Below are positions 1 to 6,511 of a stretch of DNA of 19,360 bases, piece after piece. This stretch comes from CBDUEF01 sp018063485 (lineage in GTDB: Bacteria; Pseudomonadota; Alphaproteobacteria; Rhodobacterales; Rhodobacteraceae). The notes below the pieces were generated by a model. The model was not told the DNA's origin. It did not search any database and saw only the letters and a list, made by a program, of their open reading frames with translations. Where the stretch lies: the NCBI GenBank assembly GCA_037045435.1, contig JBAOID010000008.1, positions 1 to 19,360 on the forward strand, written 5' to 3'. Position numbers and translations under genes: made by a program. The stretch's first letter is position 1. Each line of letters starts with the position of its first letter.

Positions 1-45
1 GGCAGCGGCGCCCTTGTACAGTACGTCATTCACCTCCACCACCAT
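1..45 (-). CDS. possible 5' end of a gene leaving the window on the left
   Basis: On the minus strand an ATG at 45-43 opens a frame that stays open for all 15 codons to the window edge, reading MVVEVNDVLYKGAAA. No strong Shine-Dalgarno sequence precedes it. With so few residues I cannot assign a family or exclude chance. It would be divergent from the gene starting at 200, leaving 46-199 as a gap in which I recognise nothing definite. Confidence 0.2.
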   Translation of the reverse strand, partial: MVVEVNDVLYKGAAA

Positions 46-199
46 TCTGCCAGGCTACCCCACCCTCGCATTATGTTAATCTCAAATCGATCTGCGACAT
101 TTGGCGGAAGCGGCCATGACAATCTACCCAGAAGCCGCCGCATAAGCTAGAGCATCCGCCGCGGCAGAATAGGAGCATTACGCCGTATCCTATGAGGCG

Positions 200-919
200 A
201 TGCGCGCGGCCTATGTGGCGAACCAGCAAACGGCGGCCAACAAGCCCTCGGTCGAGCGCAAGTTGGATGAATTGGCGGCCTCGGCGCGGCATACCGAATC
301 GGCGCTGGCGAGGTTCAATACGCGGCGGGATTCGGGGCTGACGGTGGCCTCGGCGGATCGCAAGGTCGCACTGGTTGCCCCGCGTCCGCAACCCGAAGCC
401 GAGCAACCGGGGTTGGCGCTTGGCACCCCTGCGGAGGATCTGCGCGCGCCGCTGTCGGTGACCGATTTCATTCTGGCGGTGCAATTTCCCGAAAGCCCGG
501 ATGACAAGGACGGGTTTCGCGCCCTGAGGCTGGCTTTGGAAGATCGCAATGTTGCCAAGCTGATCCGGGCTGCGCAGGATGTTCTGACCCTGCTGGCACA
601 AGAGGGCATCTATATGGATGACCTGAAACCTGATCGCACCCGCCCGGAACTGTGGCGCAAATTTGCGGGCGGTGAGCGTGGGCGCGGGATTGCAGCGCTG
701 GGTGGGGTGCGCGACCGCTCTTCACTCGCGCTGACGGCGGGGCGGATGCGCGAAGACCCGGTCTTTCGCGATGCGGCACATCATTTCCTGCGCACCTTCG
801 ACCGCACCTTTGCCGAGTTTGAGGCCGTGGCAAGCGATGCCGATCTGGTCGCTTTGTCTGATACCCGCACGGCGCGCGCTTTTATGCTGTTTGGCCGGGT
901 GACGGGGACGTTTGACTGA
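200..919 (+). CDS. hypothetical protein, conserved-looking, function unknown
   Basis: This is a 239-residue soluble protein with no signal peptide or membrane segment. I do not recognise a named family. The C-terminal two thirds (from about residue 85, LSVTDFILAVQFPES) looks like a well-packed alpha-helical domain rich in Arg, Asp and Leu, with blocks such as GIYMDDLKPDRTRPELWRKF and SSLALTAGRMREDPVF. The first 80 residues are Ala/Arg/Glu-rich and probably less ordered. The start is uncertain: the frame is open upstream only to a TAG at 170-172, and the ATG at 200 has just a weak, very close GAGG. A clear AGGAG at 171-175 has no in-frame ATG, GTG or TTG behind it, so the true N-terminus could differ or be affected by an indel. 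Its stop is directly abutted by the stop of the convergent acetyltransferase gene. The long minus-strand open frames here are shadows of high-GC codon usage. Confidence 0.75.
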   Translation: MRAAYVANQQTAANKPSVERKLDELAASARHTESALARFNTRRDSGLTVASADRKVALVAPRPQPEAEQPGLALGTPAEDLRAPLSVTDFILAVQFPESPDDKDGFRALRLALEDRNVAKLIRAAQDVLTLLAQEGIYMDDLKPDRTRPELWRKFAGGERGRGIAALGGVRDRSSLALTAGRMREDPVFRDAAHHFLRTFDRTFAEFEAVASDADLVALSDTRTARAFMLFGRVTGTFD

Positions 920-1510
920 TCAGGGAGCCAAGTCTTTGACCATGGTTGAGGACGATGCAAAGCCGAAGATATGGCGCAAAAGCCCCAGGCGGTCGATTTT
1001 CAGCACCTTGAACCCCAACCGCTCATAAAGTGCCTTTGCGCGCCAGTTGGTGTCGATCACATCAAGCCGCACCTGGCCATAACCGCGCCCCCGCGCCTCG
1101 GTGCAAATGACCTCCAGCAGTGCCGAACCAATGCCTTGTCCGCGCGCATCCTTGGCCACACAAACCCCGTCGAGCAGAAAGCGCTCGTTGTCTACCTCGC
1201 GGGCCAAAAGAGCCAGCAGCGGCGAGCGCCAGAGCGTGCCGAACCATCCGTAAATCGCCACCATGTCCGACCATTCGCCACCGGCAAAGCTGCCCTGAGG
1301 CGTTTTGAAGCCAGCAACACCCAGCAATTCGCCCGTAGGGCCAATCGCGGCCACGGCATGATCGTTGCGCAGGATGCGGCACAGATAGCGCAAGGCTTTT
1401 TTATCTGGGCCCATCACCATCCCGAGTTTCCCACCAAAGGCCTGCCAATAGAGTTCTGCCGCAGCTTTGGTCAGCTCTGGGGGCAGAGTGGCATGAATCA
1501 TTATGGCCAT
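920..1510 (-). CDS. GNAT family N-acetyltransferase
   Basis: This is a 196-residue member of the Gcn5-related N-acetyltransferase fold, which transfers an acetyl group from acetyl-CoA to an amine; the substrate cannot be read from the sequence. The acetyl-CoA-binding motif A is clear in the C-terminal half: DGVCVAKDARGQGIGSALLE (R-G-Q-G-I-G, the pyrophosphate loop), followed by motif B in ALYERLGFKVLKID. The frame is open well upstream, but that part is antisense to the DUF429-like gene, so I place the start at ATG 1510, overlapping that gene's TAA stop by 10 bases. A second ATG at 1501 sharing one base with that TAA is an equally good alternative. It is the last gene of the mobA operon and is probably translationally coupled to the gene before it. 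It ends at 920, immediately adjacent to the stop codon of the convergent gene. Confidence 0.85.
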   Translation of the reverse strand: MAIMIHATLPPELTKAAAELYWQAFGGKLGMVMGPDKKALRYLCRILRNDHAVAAIGPTGELLGVAGFKTPQGSFAGGEWSDMVAIYGWFGTLWRSPLLALLAREVDNERFLLDGVCVAKDARGQGIGSALLEVICTEARGRGYGQVRLDVIDTNWRAKALYERLGFKVLKIDRLGLLRHIFGFASSSTMVKDLAP

Positions 1511-2352
1511 CGCAGCGCGTCCAGCAATTCCGATGCATGAGCGGCCCCCAAAATTGCGCCTTCCTCGGCGGCAAGGGCGGGGATGGTGTTGAACAGGGCC
1601 GCCAGGCCTCCGTCGCGTGACAACAGCCAAAGGGCGCGTGACAAAAGCCTCACCTGAGCGGCATCGGTGATCCAGCCTCTTGCCGTTTCGGCCTGAACAG
1701 CCGGACGTAGCAAGGACGGGTAGACTTCGGCGAAGATCAAGGGGCCGGCGACAGGATCGAATGGCCAGACCTTTGCCCCGGAGGCAGCGCAAAGCCGGTG
1801 CAGCATGGGTTGCCCCATCAGCGATTGAGAACCGACAGCCCCGGCTCCGGTCAACTGCCAGACCGATTTCGCACCTTTTGTTTCGGCTTGGCGATGCTCG
1901 GCCAATTCGGCGCAGGATGGGGGCTTGCGGGGCGGAATAGCGGTATCGCCCGAGCCTCCCCAAAAGGGGCCGGGTGTGGGGAAAAGGGCGTTCATCGCTG
2001 CCGCCACGGCGAAGCGGTTGTTCTGGTTGTCGTTTCCGTCCTGAATGTGGTGATCAAGATAGGACCAGACCGATTGTGCTGTGTCTTTCCCGGTCAGGGT
2101 TCTGGCAAACCCTGACGGATAGCCGAAGGCGAAATCAAAACCGACCAACAGCCGACGATGGCCCGCAAGGGCGACATGCAAGGAATGCAACAGCCATGCT
2201 TCGGCTTGACGGCGCGTTGGAAAATGCCGTGCTTCGGTTCCATTGGCATCGGTGCGGCCGATCCAGATACTGTCGGGCGCTGGCTGCGGGCTTGGGCGGG
2301 AACTGGCGGACCAATCGACGATCAGCACCTCATCGAACCGGTATGCCGTCAT
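1501..2352 (-). CDS. DUF429-like (RNase H-fold) protein linked to mobA
   Basis: This is a 283-residue protein of the kind found beside mobA in Rhodobacteraceae and often labelled 'molybdopterin guanine dinucleotide synthesis' from that context. Its sequence suggests a DUF429-like RNase H fold. Acidic residues fall where that fold needs them: VDWSAS near the N-terminus, GFDFAFGYP around residue 70, FAEVYPSL around residue 210 and TDAAQVRLL around residue 230. Other conserved-looking blocks are NNRFAVAAAMNALFP and GAGAVGSQSLMGQPMLHRL. The start ATG at 2352 overlaps the mobA stop in an ATGA, so the two are very likely translationally coupled. The fold is my inference. No biochemical role in Moco synthesis can be read from the residues, and the enzyme activity and substrate are unknown. 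Confidence 0.8.
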   Translation of the reverse strand: MTAYRFDEVLIVDWSASSRPSPQPAPDSIWIGRTDANGTEARHFPTRRQAEAWLLHSLHVALAGHRRLLVGFDFAFGYPSGFARTLTGKDTAQSVWSYLDHHIQDGNDNQNNRFAVAAAMNALFPTPGPFWGGSGDTAIPPRKPPSCAELAEHRQAETKGAKSVWQLTGAGAVGSQSLMGQPMLHRLCAASGAKVWPFDPVAGPLIFAEVYPSLLRPAVQAETARGWITDAAQVRLLSRALWLLSRDGGLAALFNTIPALAAEEGAILGAAHASELLDALRWP

Positions 2353-2957
2353 GGCAGGCCCCGAAGTCTTGCCTCGGCATTTGCAAGGTCTTGCGGAGTG
2401 TTGAGATTTGCAAAGCCACCATCATCGGGAAAATGGGCGCGGGTTGCCCCGTTTGCGGCGGCAAAGCCCATCAGGCGTGGCAGAGCGTCTGAGGCGAGGA
2501 AGGCTGCAAGGGCCGGTGCAAGAGCAACTGGCCAATGGGCAAAGGTTGGATGTGCCCGCCCGGCAGAGTCCGCAATTGCCACGCCCGACACAGTGCTTTG
2601 CGCAGCAAGGCAGAGCTGAGGCACAAGATCACCGGGGAAAAACGGAGTGTCGACAGCGACCGATACCACGGCGGTAGCACCCAAGGGCGTGGCCCATTGA
2701 AGCGCTGCCAGCACACCCGAAAGCGGGCCTTTTGATTGGTTATCCGCCAGCACCGGCAGGCCAAACTCGGCAAAGCGCGCCGGGTTGCCGTTTGCCGACA
2801 GCGCCAGTGCTTCGACCTGTGGGTCCAGGCGATCCCGGACATGGGCCAACAAGGGACGACCCGCCAACATCAGCAGTGCCTTATCCGCCCCGCCCATGCG
2901 TTGCCCGGTTCCACCAGCAAGGATCACGCCGAAAATACGCACCACGCCTCTTCTCAT
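2349..2957 (-). CDS. mobA: molybdenum cofactor guanylyltransferase MobA
   Basis: MobA transfers GMP from GTP to molybdopterin bound to molybdenum, giving the guanine dinucleotide cofactor (MGD) used by DMSO-reductase-family enzymes in the cytoplasm. The protein has 202 residues, a normal length. The N-terminal nucleotide-binding signature is complete: GVILAGGTGQRMGGADKALL (LAGGxGxRMGGxDK). The Mg-binding aspartate follows in SVAVDTPFF, and the C-terminal FANLNTPQDL carries the family's Asn-Thr-Pro. I use ATG 2957; a GTG six codons in, with AGAGG just upstream, is an alternative start. It is the first gene of a three-gene operon with the DUF429-like and GNAT genes, and is divergent from azlC. 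No mobB is visible here. Confidence 0.95.
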   Translation of the reverse strand: MRRGVVRIFGVILAGGTGQRMGGADKALLMLAGRPLLAHVRDRLDPQVEALALSANGNPARFAEFGLPVLADNQSKGPLSGVLAALQWATPLGATAVVSVAVDTPFFPGDLVPQLCLAAQSTVSGVAIADSAGRAHPTFAHWPVALAPALAAFLASDALPRLMGFAAANGATRAHFPDDGGFANLNTPQDLANAEARLRGLP

Positions 2958-2995
2958 TGCCCATATAAAGGCCTAATCCTTCAATAGCCCGGCGT

Positions 2996-3007
2996 AAAGG
3001 CGCCTTT
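2996..3007. repeat. 12-bp perfect palindrome in the mobA/azlC divergent gap
   Basis: AAAGGCGCCTTT is a perfect dyad lying 22 bases upstream of the azlC start and 38 bases upstream of the mobA start. It could be a regulator's operator or chance. I see no second copy elsewhere in the window and no regulator gene nearby. Confidence 0.3.
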
Positions 3008-3029
3008 GCCAACGGTTTGACGAGGACGT

Positions 3030-3740
3030 ATGACGCTTGCCCGATCTGCCTTCTTGCGAGGTGTCTTGCATGCCTTGCCTTTCGTGGTGGTGATCGTGCC
3101 ATTCGCCATGCTGTTTGGTCTGCTGGCTTCGGATGCAGGGCTTGCCCCATGGGAAGTATTTGGGTTTTCCCTGTCGGTTTTTGCCGGAGCGTCGCAATTC
3201 GCCGCCTTGCAACTGATGCAGGACAAGGCGCCGGTGTTGGTGATCTTGGCCACGGCGCTGGCGGTCAATTTGCGGATGGTGATGTATTCGGTGGCCCTCG
3301 CGCCGCATTTCGGAGCTGCGCCGTTTCGGATCAGGGCGGTAATGGCCTATTTTCTGGTGGATCAGAGTTTTGCGCTTTCAGTGGCCGAGTTTGAAAAACG
3401 CGGCGACATCACCATGGCCGAGCGGGTTGCCTATTTCTTTGGAACGGTCACGCCAATCGCGCCGTTATGGATGGCCTCTGCGGTGGCGGGATCGGTTATG
3501 GGGCGCGCCATTCCAGCGGGCTTTGCGCTGGATTTCGCGGTTCCAATCACGTTTCTGGCGATGGCGGCACCAATGATCGGTACACCTGCCCATATCGCTG
3601 CGGCCGTCGTTTCGGTCATTGCAGTGCTTTCGCTTCAGCATCTTCCCTATGGCACCGGTTTGCTGGTGGCCGGGGCGGCGGGGATGTTGGCTGGAGCGTC
3701 GGTCGAGGTTGTGACATATGGCAAGGCGTGGCGCGCATGA
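3030..3740 (+). CDS. azlC: AzlC family branched-chain amino acid exporter, large subunit
   Basis: AzlC with AzlD forms a two-component inner-membrane exporter for branched-chain amino acids (BrnFE in Corynebacterium, YgaZH in E. coli); the exact substrate here is inferred from the family. The 236-residue protein is hydrophobic throughout, with about seven membrane segments. The family hallmarks are present: PFAMLFGLLASDAGL (about residues 24-38), FAGASQFAALQLM (about 51-63), NLRMVMYSVALAPH (about 80-93) and the FLVDQSFAL loop. The ATG at 3030 is supported by GAGG four bases upstream. The 3' end overlaps azlD by ATGA, so the two subunits are probably made in coupled fashion. No Lrp/AsnC-type regulator accompanies them in this window. 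Confidence 0.93.
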   Translation: MTLARSAFLRGVLHALPFVVVIVPFAMLFGLLASDAGLAPWEVFGFSLSVFAGASQFAALQLMQDKAPVLVILATALAVNLRMVMYSVALAPHFGAAPFRIRAVMAYFLVDQSFALSVAEFEKRGDITMAERVAYFFGTVTPIAPLWMASAVAGSVMGRAIPAGFALDFAVPITFLAMAAPMIGTPAHIAAAVVSVIAVLSLQHLPYGTGLLVAGAAGMLAGASVEVVTYGKAWRA

Positions 3741-4066
3741 TTGAGCGCGGCCTGTTCTGGTCGGTGGTGGTGGCGCTGGGGATCGGCACCTATGCGATCC
3801 GATTGTCGTTTCTGGGATTGCTTGGCAATCGCGCCTTGCCGGGGTGGTTGGTGCGCTGCCTGCGCTATACTGCGGTTGCCATGCTGCCGGCACTTGCTGC
3901 ACCCGCCGTGCTCTGGCCTGCGGCAACTCATGGCGAAATTGATCCTGCGCGGCTGTTGGCGGCCTTTGCCACCATCATCGCTGGCCTGTTCTGGCGATCA
4001 ATGATGGGCGCAATCCTTGCGGGTGGAATTACGCTTTATCTGGTACCGTTGTTGCTTGGGCGCTGA
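3737..4066 (+). CDS. azlD: AzlD family branched-chain amino acid exporter, small subunit
   Basis: This is the 109-residue small membrane partner of AzlC. The start is fixed by the ATGA overlap with the azlC stop (ATG at 3737), although the same frame is open further upstream inside azlC. Typical AzlD features are the first helix running into GTYAIRLSFLGLLG, the basic loop LPGWLVRCLRYTAVAMLPALAAPAVLW, and a C-terminal helix rich in Leu and Ile ending LYLVPLLLGR. I count about four membrane segments. It ends 21 bases from the stop of the convergent lipoprotein gene. That gap contains no obvious hairpin-plus-T-run terminator. Confidence 0.9.
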   Translation: MIERGLFWSVVVALGIGTYAIRLSFLGLLGNRALPGWLVRCLRYTAVAMLPALAAPAVLWPAATHGEIDPARLLAAFATIIAGLFWRSMMGAILAGGITLYLVPLLLGR

Positions 4067-4087
4067 CCGCCCAAGGCCTTGTCGGGA

Positions 4088-4705
4088 TCAGGGTTGGATC
4101 ACGGCATCCCTGGCTTGCACGATCAGCACCCCATGATTGTTGTCAGCATCGGTATCGGTGATCTTGGCATAAGTCGCGCCGGGAAGCCTGCCGAACTCTT
4201 GCGACAGCTTCTTTGGGAACCATGTCTGGCCGAGGGATTCAAAACCCGGCACGCCATGCAGGATCTTGGAAATGGAGACAGAACATTCCGCCTTGGGCAC
4301 TGCGCCATAAGCCTCGGCGCGCTGTTTTACCATTTCGGCCACTTCCGGAGTGACAACAACCGTTTGTTTGACAACATAGAAAGTCTCGCGCGCATGGTAA
4401 TCAATGTAGAAATTCACCATTTTTGGCGTGACGCCATAGTGGACATCATTGCGCTCGGGCAAATGAGGGTAATTCCAGGTGCCGGCCGGATCAAACATCA
4501 CCTGTTGGGATGCGTTGATCAACAGGCCTGAATGGGCACCAGATCCGTTGCGGGTGGAGATAACCGTGAACAGTGTGACCGATCGGGGCGGCTCGGCCAC
4601 AAAACGCGCCGCAGCAACGGCCTCATCGGGGGCCCAACTTGGCTCTGCTGTGCTGCACGCGCCCAAGGCAACCAGCGCCAGGACAGCCAATAGTTTGATT
4701 TTCAT
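4088..4705 (-). CDS. lipoprotein with possible permuted papain-like (His/Cys) domain
   Basis: This is a 205-residue predicted lipoprotein. MKIKLLAVLALVALGACS is a short signal peptide with lipobox LGAC, so Cys17 would be lipidated and the protein tethered in the periplasm. I chose ATG 4705 because it puts the basic n-region directly before the hydrophobic core; a TTG seven codons upstream is possible. The mature part has GAHSGLLIN with His58, then AECSVSISKIL with Cys141. A histidine on a beta strand before a Cys-Ser helix is the order seen in circularly permuted NlpC/P60-LRAT hydrolases (YiiX/YebB type), which act on amide or thioester bonds. That assignment is an inference from pattern only. 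I do not recognise a named family. It lies 41 bases downstream of the aa3 oxidase subunit gene on the same strand. Confidence 0.8.
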   Translation of the reverse strand: MKIKLLAVLALVALGACSTAEPSWAPDEAVAAARFVAEPPRSVTLFTVISTRNGSGAHSGLLINASQQVMFDPAGTWNYPHLPERNDVHYGVTPKMVNFYIDYHARETFYVVKQTVVVTPEVAEMVKQRAEAYGAVPKAECSVSISKILHGVPGFESLGQTWFPKKLSQEFGRLPGATYAKITDTDADNNHGVLIVQARDAVIQP

Positions 4706-4746
4706 AGGAGAATTCCGCGCCTTCAAAGGGCCAAGCCCGCTATATG

Positions 4747-4881
4747 TCAGCCGTTTGCCAAGGCGAGAAAGATCAGGGTCAGAATGGAAATGATCCCGGC
4801 CCAGGTCACCATCTTGACAAAGCCATGGAAGGTCTTTTCCTGGGCGCGAATATTCATGCTACCTGTCTTGTGTTCGGCCAT
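4747..4881 (-). CDS. aa3-type cytochrome c oxidase subunit IV
   Basis: This is a 44-residue single-span membrane protein beginning MAEHKTGSMNIRAQEKTFHG and ending with the segment VTWAGIISILTLIFLALANG. That matches the small bacterial aa3 oxidase subunit IV (COX4_pro_2 family), a peripheral helix of the respiratory terminal oxidase with no known catalytic residue. The frame is open 20 codons further upstream, but the ATG at 4881 is preceded by AAGGATCAGG and gives the family N-terminus. The genes for subunits I-III are not nearby, which is usual for this subunit. Possible promoter elements lie at 4913-4941. Confidence 0.9.
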   Translation of the reverse strand: MAEHKTGSMNIRAQEKTFHGFVKMVTWAGIISILTLIFLALANG

Positions 4882-4912
4882 AGTCCTGATCCTTCTGTCT
4901 TGGGTTAAATTG

Positions 4913-4941
4913 CCAATATCTGATTCACAGATCGCTGTCAC
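4913..4941 (-). promoter_or_regulatory. candidate sigma-70-type promoter for the aa3 subunit IV gene
   Basis: On the minus strand GTGACA (4941-4936) and TATTGG (4918-4913) are separated by 17 bases. The -35 fits well, the -10 only partly. It lies about 32 bases upstream of the start codon in the only gap before that gene. Confidence 0.3.
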
Positions 4942-4968
4942 GAGGGAACCTTGGATCTGGCCGCAGGA

Positions 4969-5472
4969 TCAAGCCGACGCGTCGCCGGACCCGCCACCGG
5001 TCCAGCCTGAAGAGAGCCGAAAGCCGATGCGGCGCGGTGGGTCTTCTGCCCGCACTTTGGGAATGGCGCGCAACATCACTGACAATTGCGTAACGTGTTG
5101 GATAAGTTGGGTTTTCATCCCGTTTTCGTCACGGCCATAGAATGTAACCAGATCGGGCTCGAAAAATCCCAAACCTTCAATCGTCAGCACGCCCGCATCC
5201 GAGCCGGCAGAGCCCATTGCGACCTCTTGGTCGGAATCAAGTTGGCTTTCGAAATTGCGGATATAAAGGATCAGCCGGTCATAGGCCCATTCCGCCGGGC
5301 TTTTCTTGGCCACGGGATTGTCACAAAGCGCCGCTGGCAAGGGTTGATCTTCGGCGGTGGCAAGGGCGAGCGGATCAATATGGACCACTTTGGCACGCGG
5401 CAGCCCTGCGGCTTTGGCCACTGCGGCGGCGATGGCTGCTTTGGCCTCGGGGGTTTGTTTGGATTTCGTCAT
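4969..5472 (-). CDS. DUF6173 family protein
   Basis: This is a 167-residue soluble protein that I recognise as the DUF6173 type found in Rhodobacteraceae, of unknown function. The N-terminal 50 residues are Ala/Lys-rich and probably flexible. The conserved core runs from about residue 59 (AEWAYDRLILYIRNFESQLD) through SDAGVLTIEGLGFFEPDLVT to LIQHVTQLSVMLRAIPKV, and ends RRIGFRLSSG. A Gly/Ser-rich tail follows. The start ATG at 5472 has a strong AGGAG at a spacing of six; this AGGAG overlaps the TAG stop of the preceding metallo-hydrolase gene, suggesting coupled expression. No catalytic motif is evident. The DUF number comes from memory of the family. Confidence 0.8.
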   Translation of the reverse strand: MTKSKQTPEAKAAIAAAVAKAAGLPRAKVVHIDPLALATAEDQPLPAALCDNPVAKKSPAEWAYDRLILYIRNFESQLDSDQEVAMGSAGSDAGVLTIEGLGFFEPDLVTFYGRDENGMKTQLIQHVTQLSVMLRAIPKVRAEDPPRRIGFRLSSGWTGGGSGDASA

Positions 5473-5481
5473 TGTCTGCTC

Positions 5482-6511
5482 CTATCGCGTCAGCCAGAGC
5501 CATGCTCCGTCAGCGTTCAAAACACGCGAAACGGCGCCGTCCTGCAAGAGATAGTTCAGATGCGCGATGGCCTCAACCAGGGCAAGGCTGTGTTCACTTG
5601 GGCCGATCTCGCGTTTGAACAGAGGCGCAAAGCATTGGGCTGCGGTTTTGGGGCTGGCAAAGGTGCTGGCGCAAACGGTCCAGCGCGCTTTGGTGGTTTT
5701 CCACCATTTGCGGCAGGCGAAAGGGCAGGCCGGTGAAAGGCAGTTTATGGCCGGGCAACACCAGATGAGCGGGCAAGGCATGGGGCATGAAAGCGCGGCT
5801 GCTGTTCAGCCATTCGGCCAAGGGGTTGGCGTCTGGCTCGGTGGGGTAGACGCCGATATTGGCTGAGATACCGGGGAGCAGTTGATCGCCACCAAGGACC
5901 AGGGGGTCATCAAGGCTCCACAGAGTGGCGTGATCGGGGGCATGGCCGTGACCGATACGCACCTGCCATCGGCGGCCCGCAGCGGTCAGGATATCGCCCT
6001 CGTCGATGCGGGTGAAGCCCAAGGGAAGCGGTGCCACCACATCGGCAAAGTTGAAGGGGCGTTTGAGCGCCGCAACTTGCAACGCGGCTTGGTCAACTCC
6101 CGCGCGCTGCATGAACAAAAGCTGTTCGGCCGGCGGGGTGGCCTGAACATCAAGCACCAGCATCCGCGCGTAAAGCCAGGCGGTTCGGGTGGTGATCAAT
6201 TCCGCGCCGCGTGCCTGAAACCAGCCTGCCATGCCGATGTGATCGGGGTGATGGTGGGTGACGATCACCCGGCGCACCGGTTTGCCTTTCAGCGGGCCGG
6301 CCAGCAGGCTCTCCCACAGCGCCACCGAGCGTTTGGAGTAAAAACCGGTATCAACCAGCGTCCAGCCATCGCCGTCGTCCAGCGCAAAGACATTGACATG
6401 ATCAAGCGCCATCGGCAGCGGCAGGCGCAGCCAGAGGATACCCTCGGCCACCTGTATGGCTTCAGCTTCGGCGGGTGGGGTCTCGAACGGAAAGCGCAGA
6501 CCGTCGCTCAC
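5482..6511 (-). CDS. MBL-fold metallo-hydrolase (one-base frameshift near 5650-5661)
   Basis: This is a metallo-beta-lactamase-fold hydrolase of the LACTB2/glyoxalase-II-like group with a C-terminal winged-helix-like domain. Metal ligands are clear: THHHPDHIG (HxHxDH) at about residue 90, GHGHAPDH, VLGGDQLLPG and LVLPGHKLPF. The start is GTG at 6511, overlapping the acyl-CoA dehydrogenase stop as GTGA. As written, the frame goes wrong after SALDRLRQHL and would stop at 5594. The expected C-terminus (PKTAAQCFAPLFKREIGPSE onward, ending at 5482) continues in another frame. Removing one base, either from the T3 at 5659-5661 or the C4 at 5650-5653 (minus-strand bases), restores a 342-residue protein. 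I think this is a sequence error rather than a true pseudogene. The substrate is unknown. Confidence 0.85.

Noticed and set aside
1511..1963. N-terminal extension of the GNAT gene
   Set aside because: It runs antisense-free but out of frame through the DUF429-like gene and has no sensible protein character; the GNAT fold begins near 1510.
4720..4746. GGGC-ttg-GCCC followed by TTT (minus strand) after the aa3 subunit IV gene
   Set aside because: The stem is only four pairs and the T-run is three bases, too weak to call a terminator.
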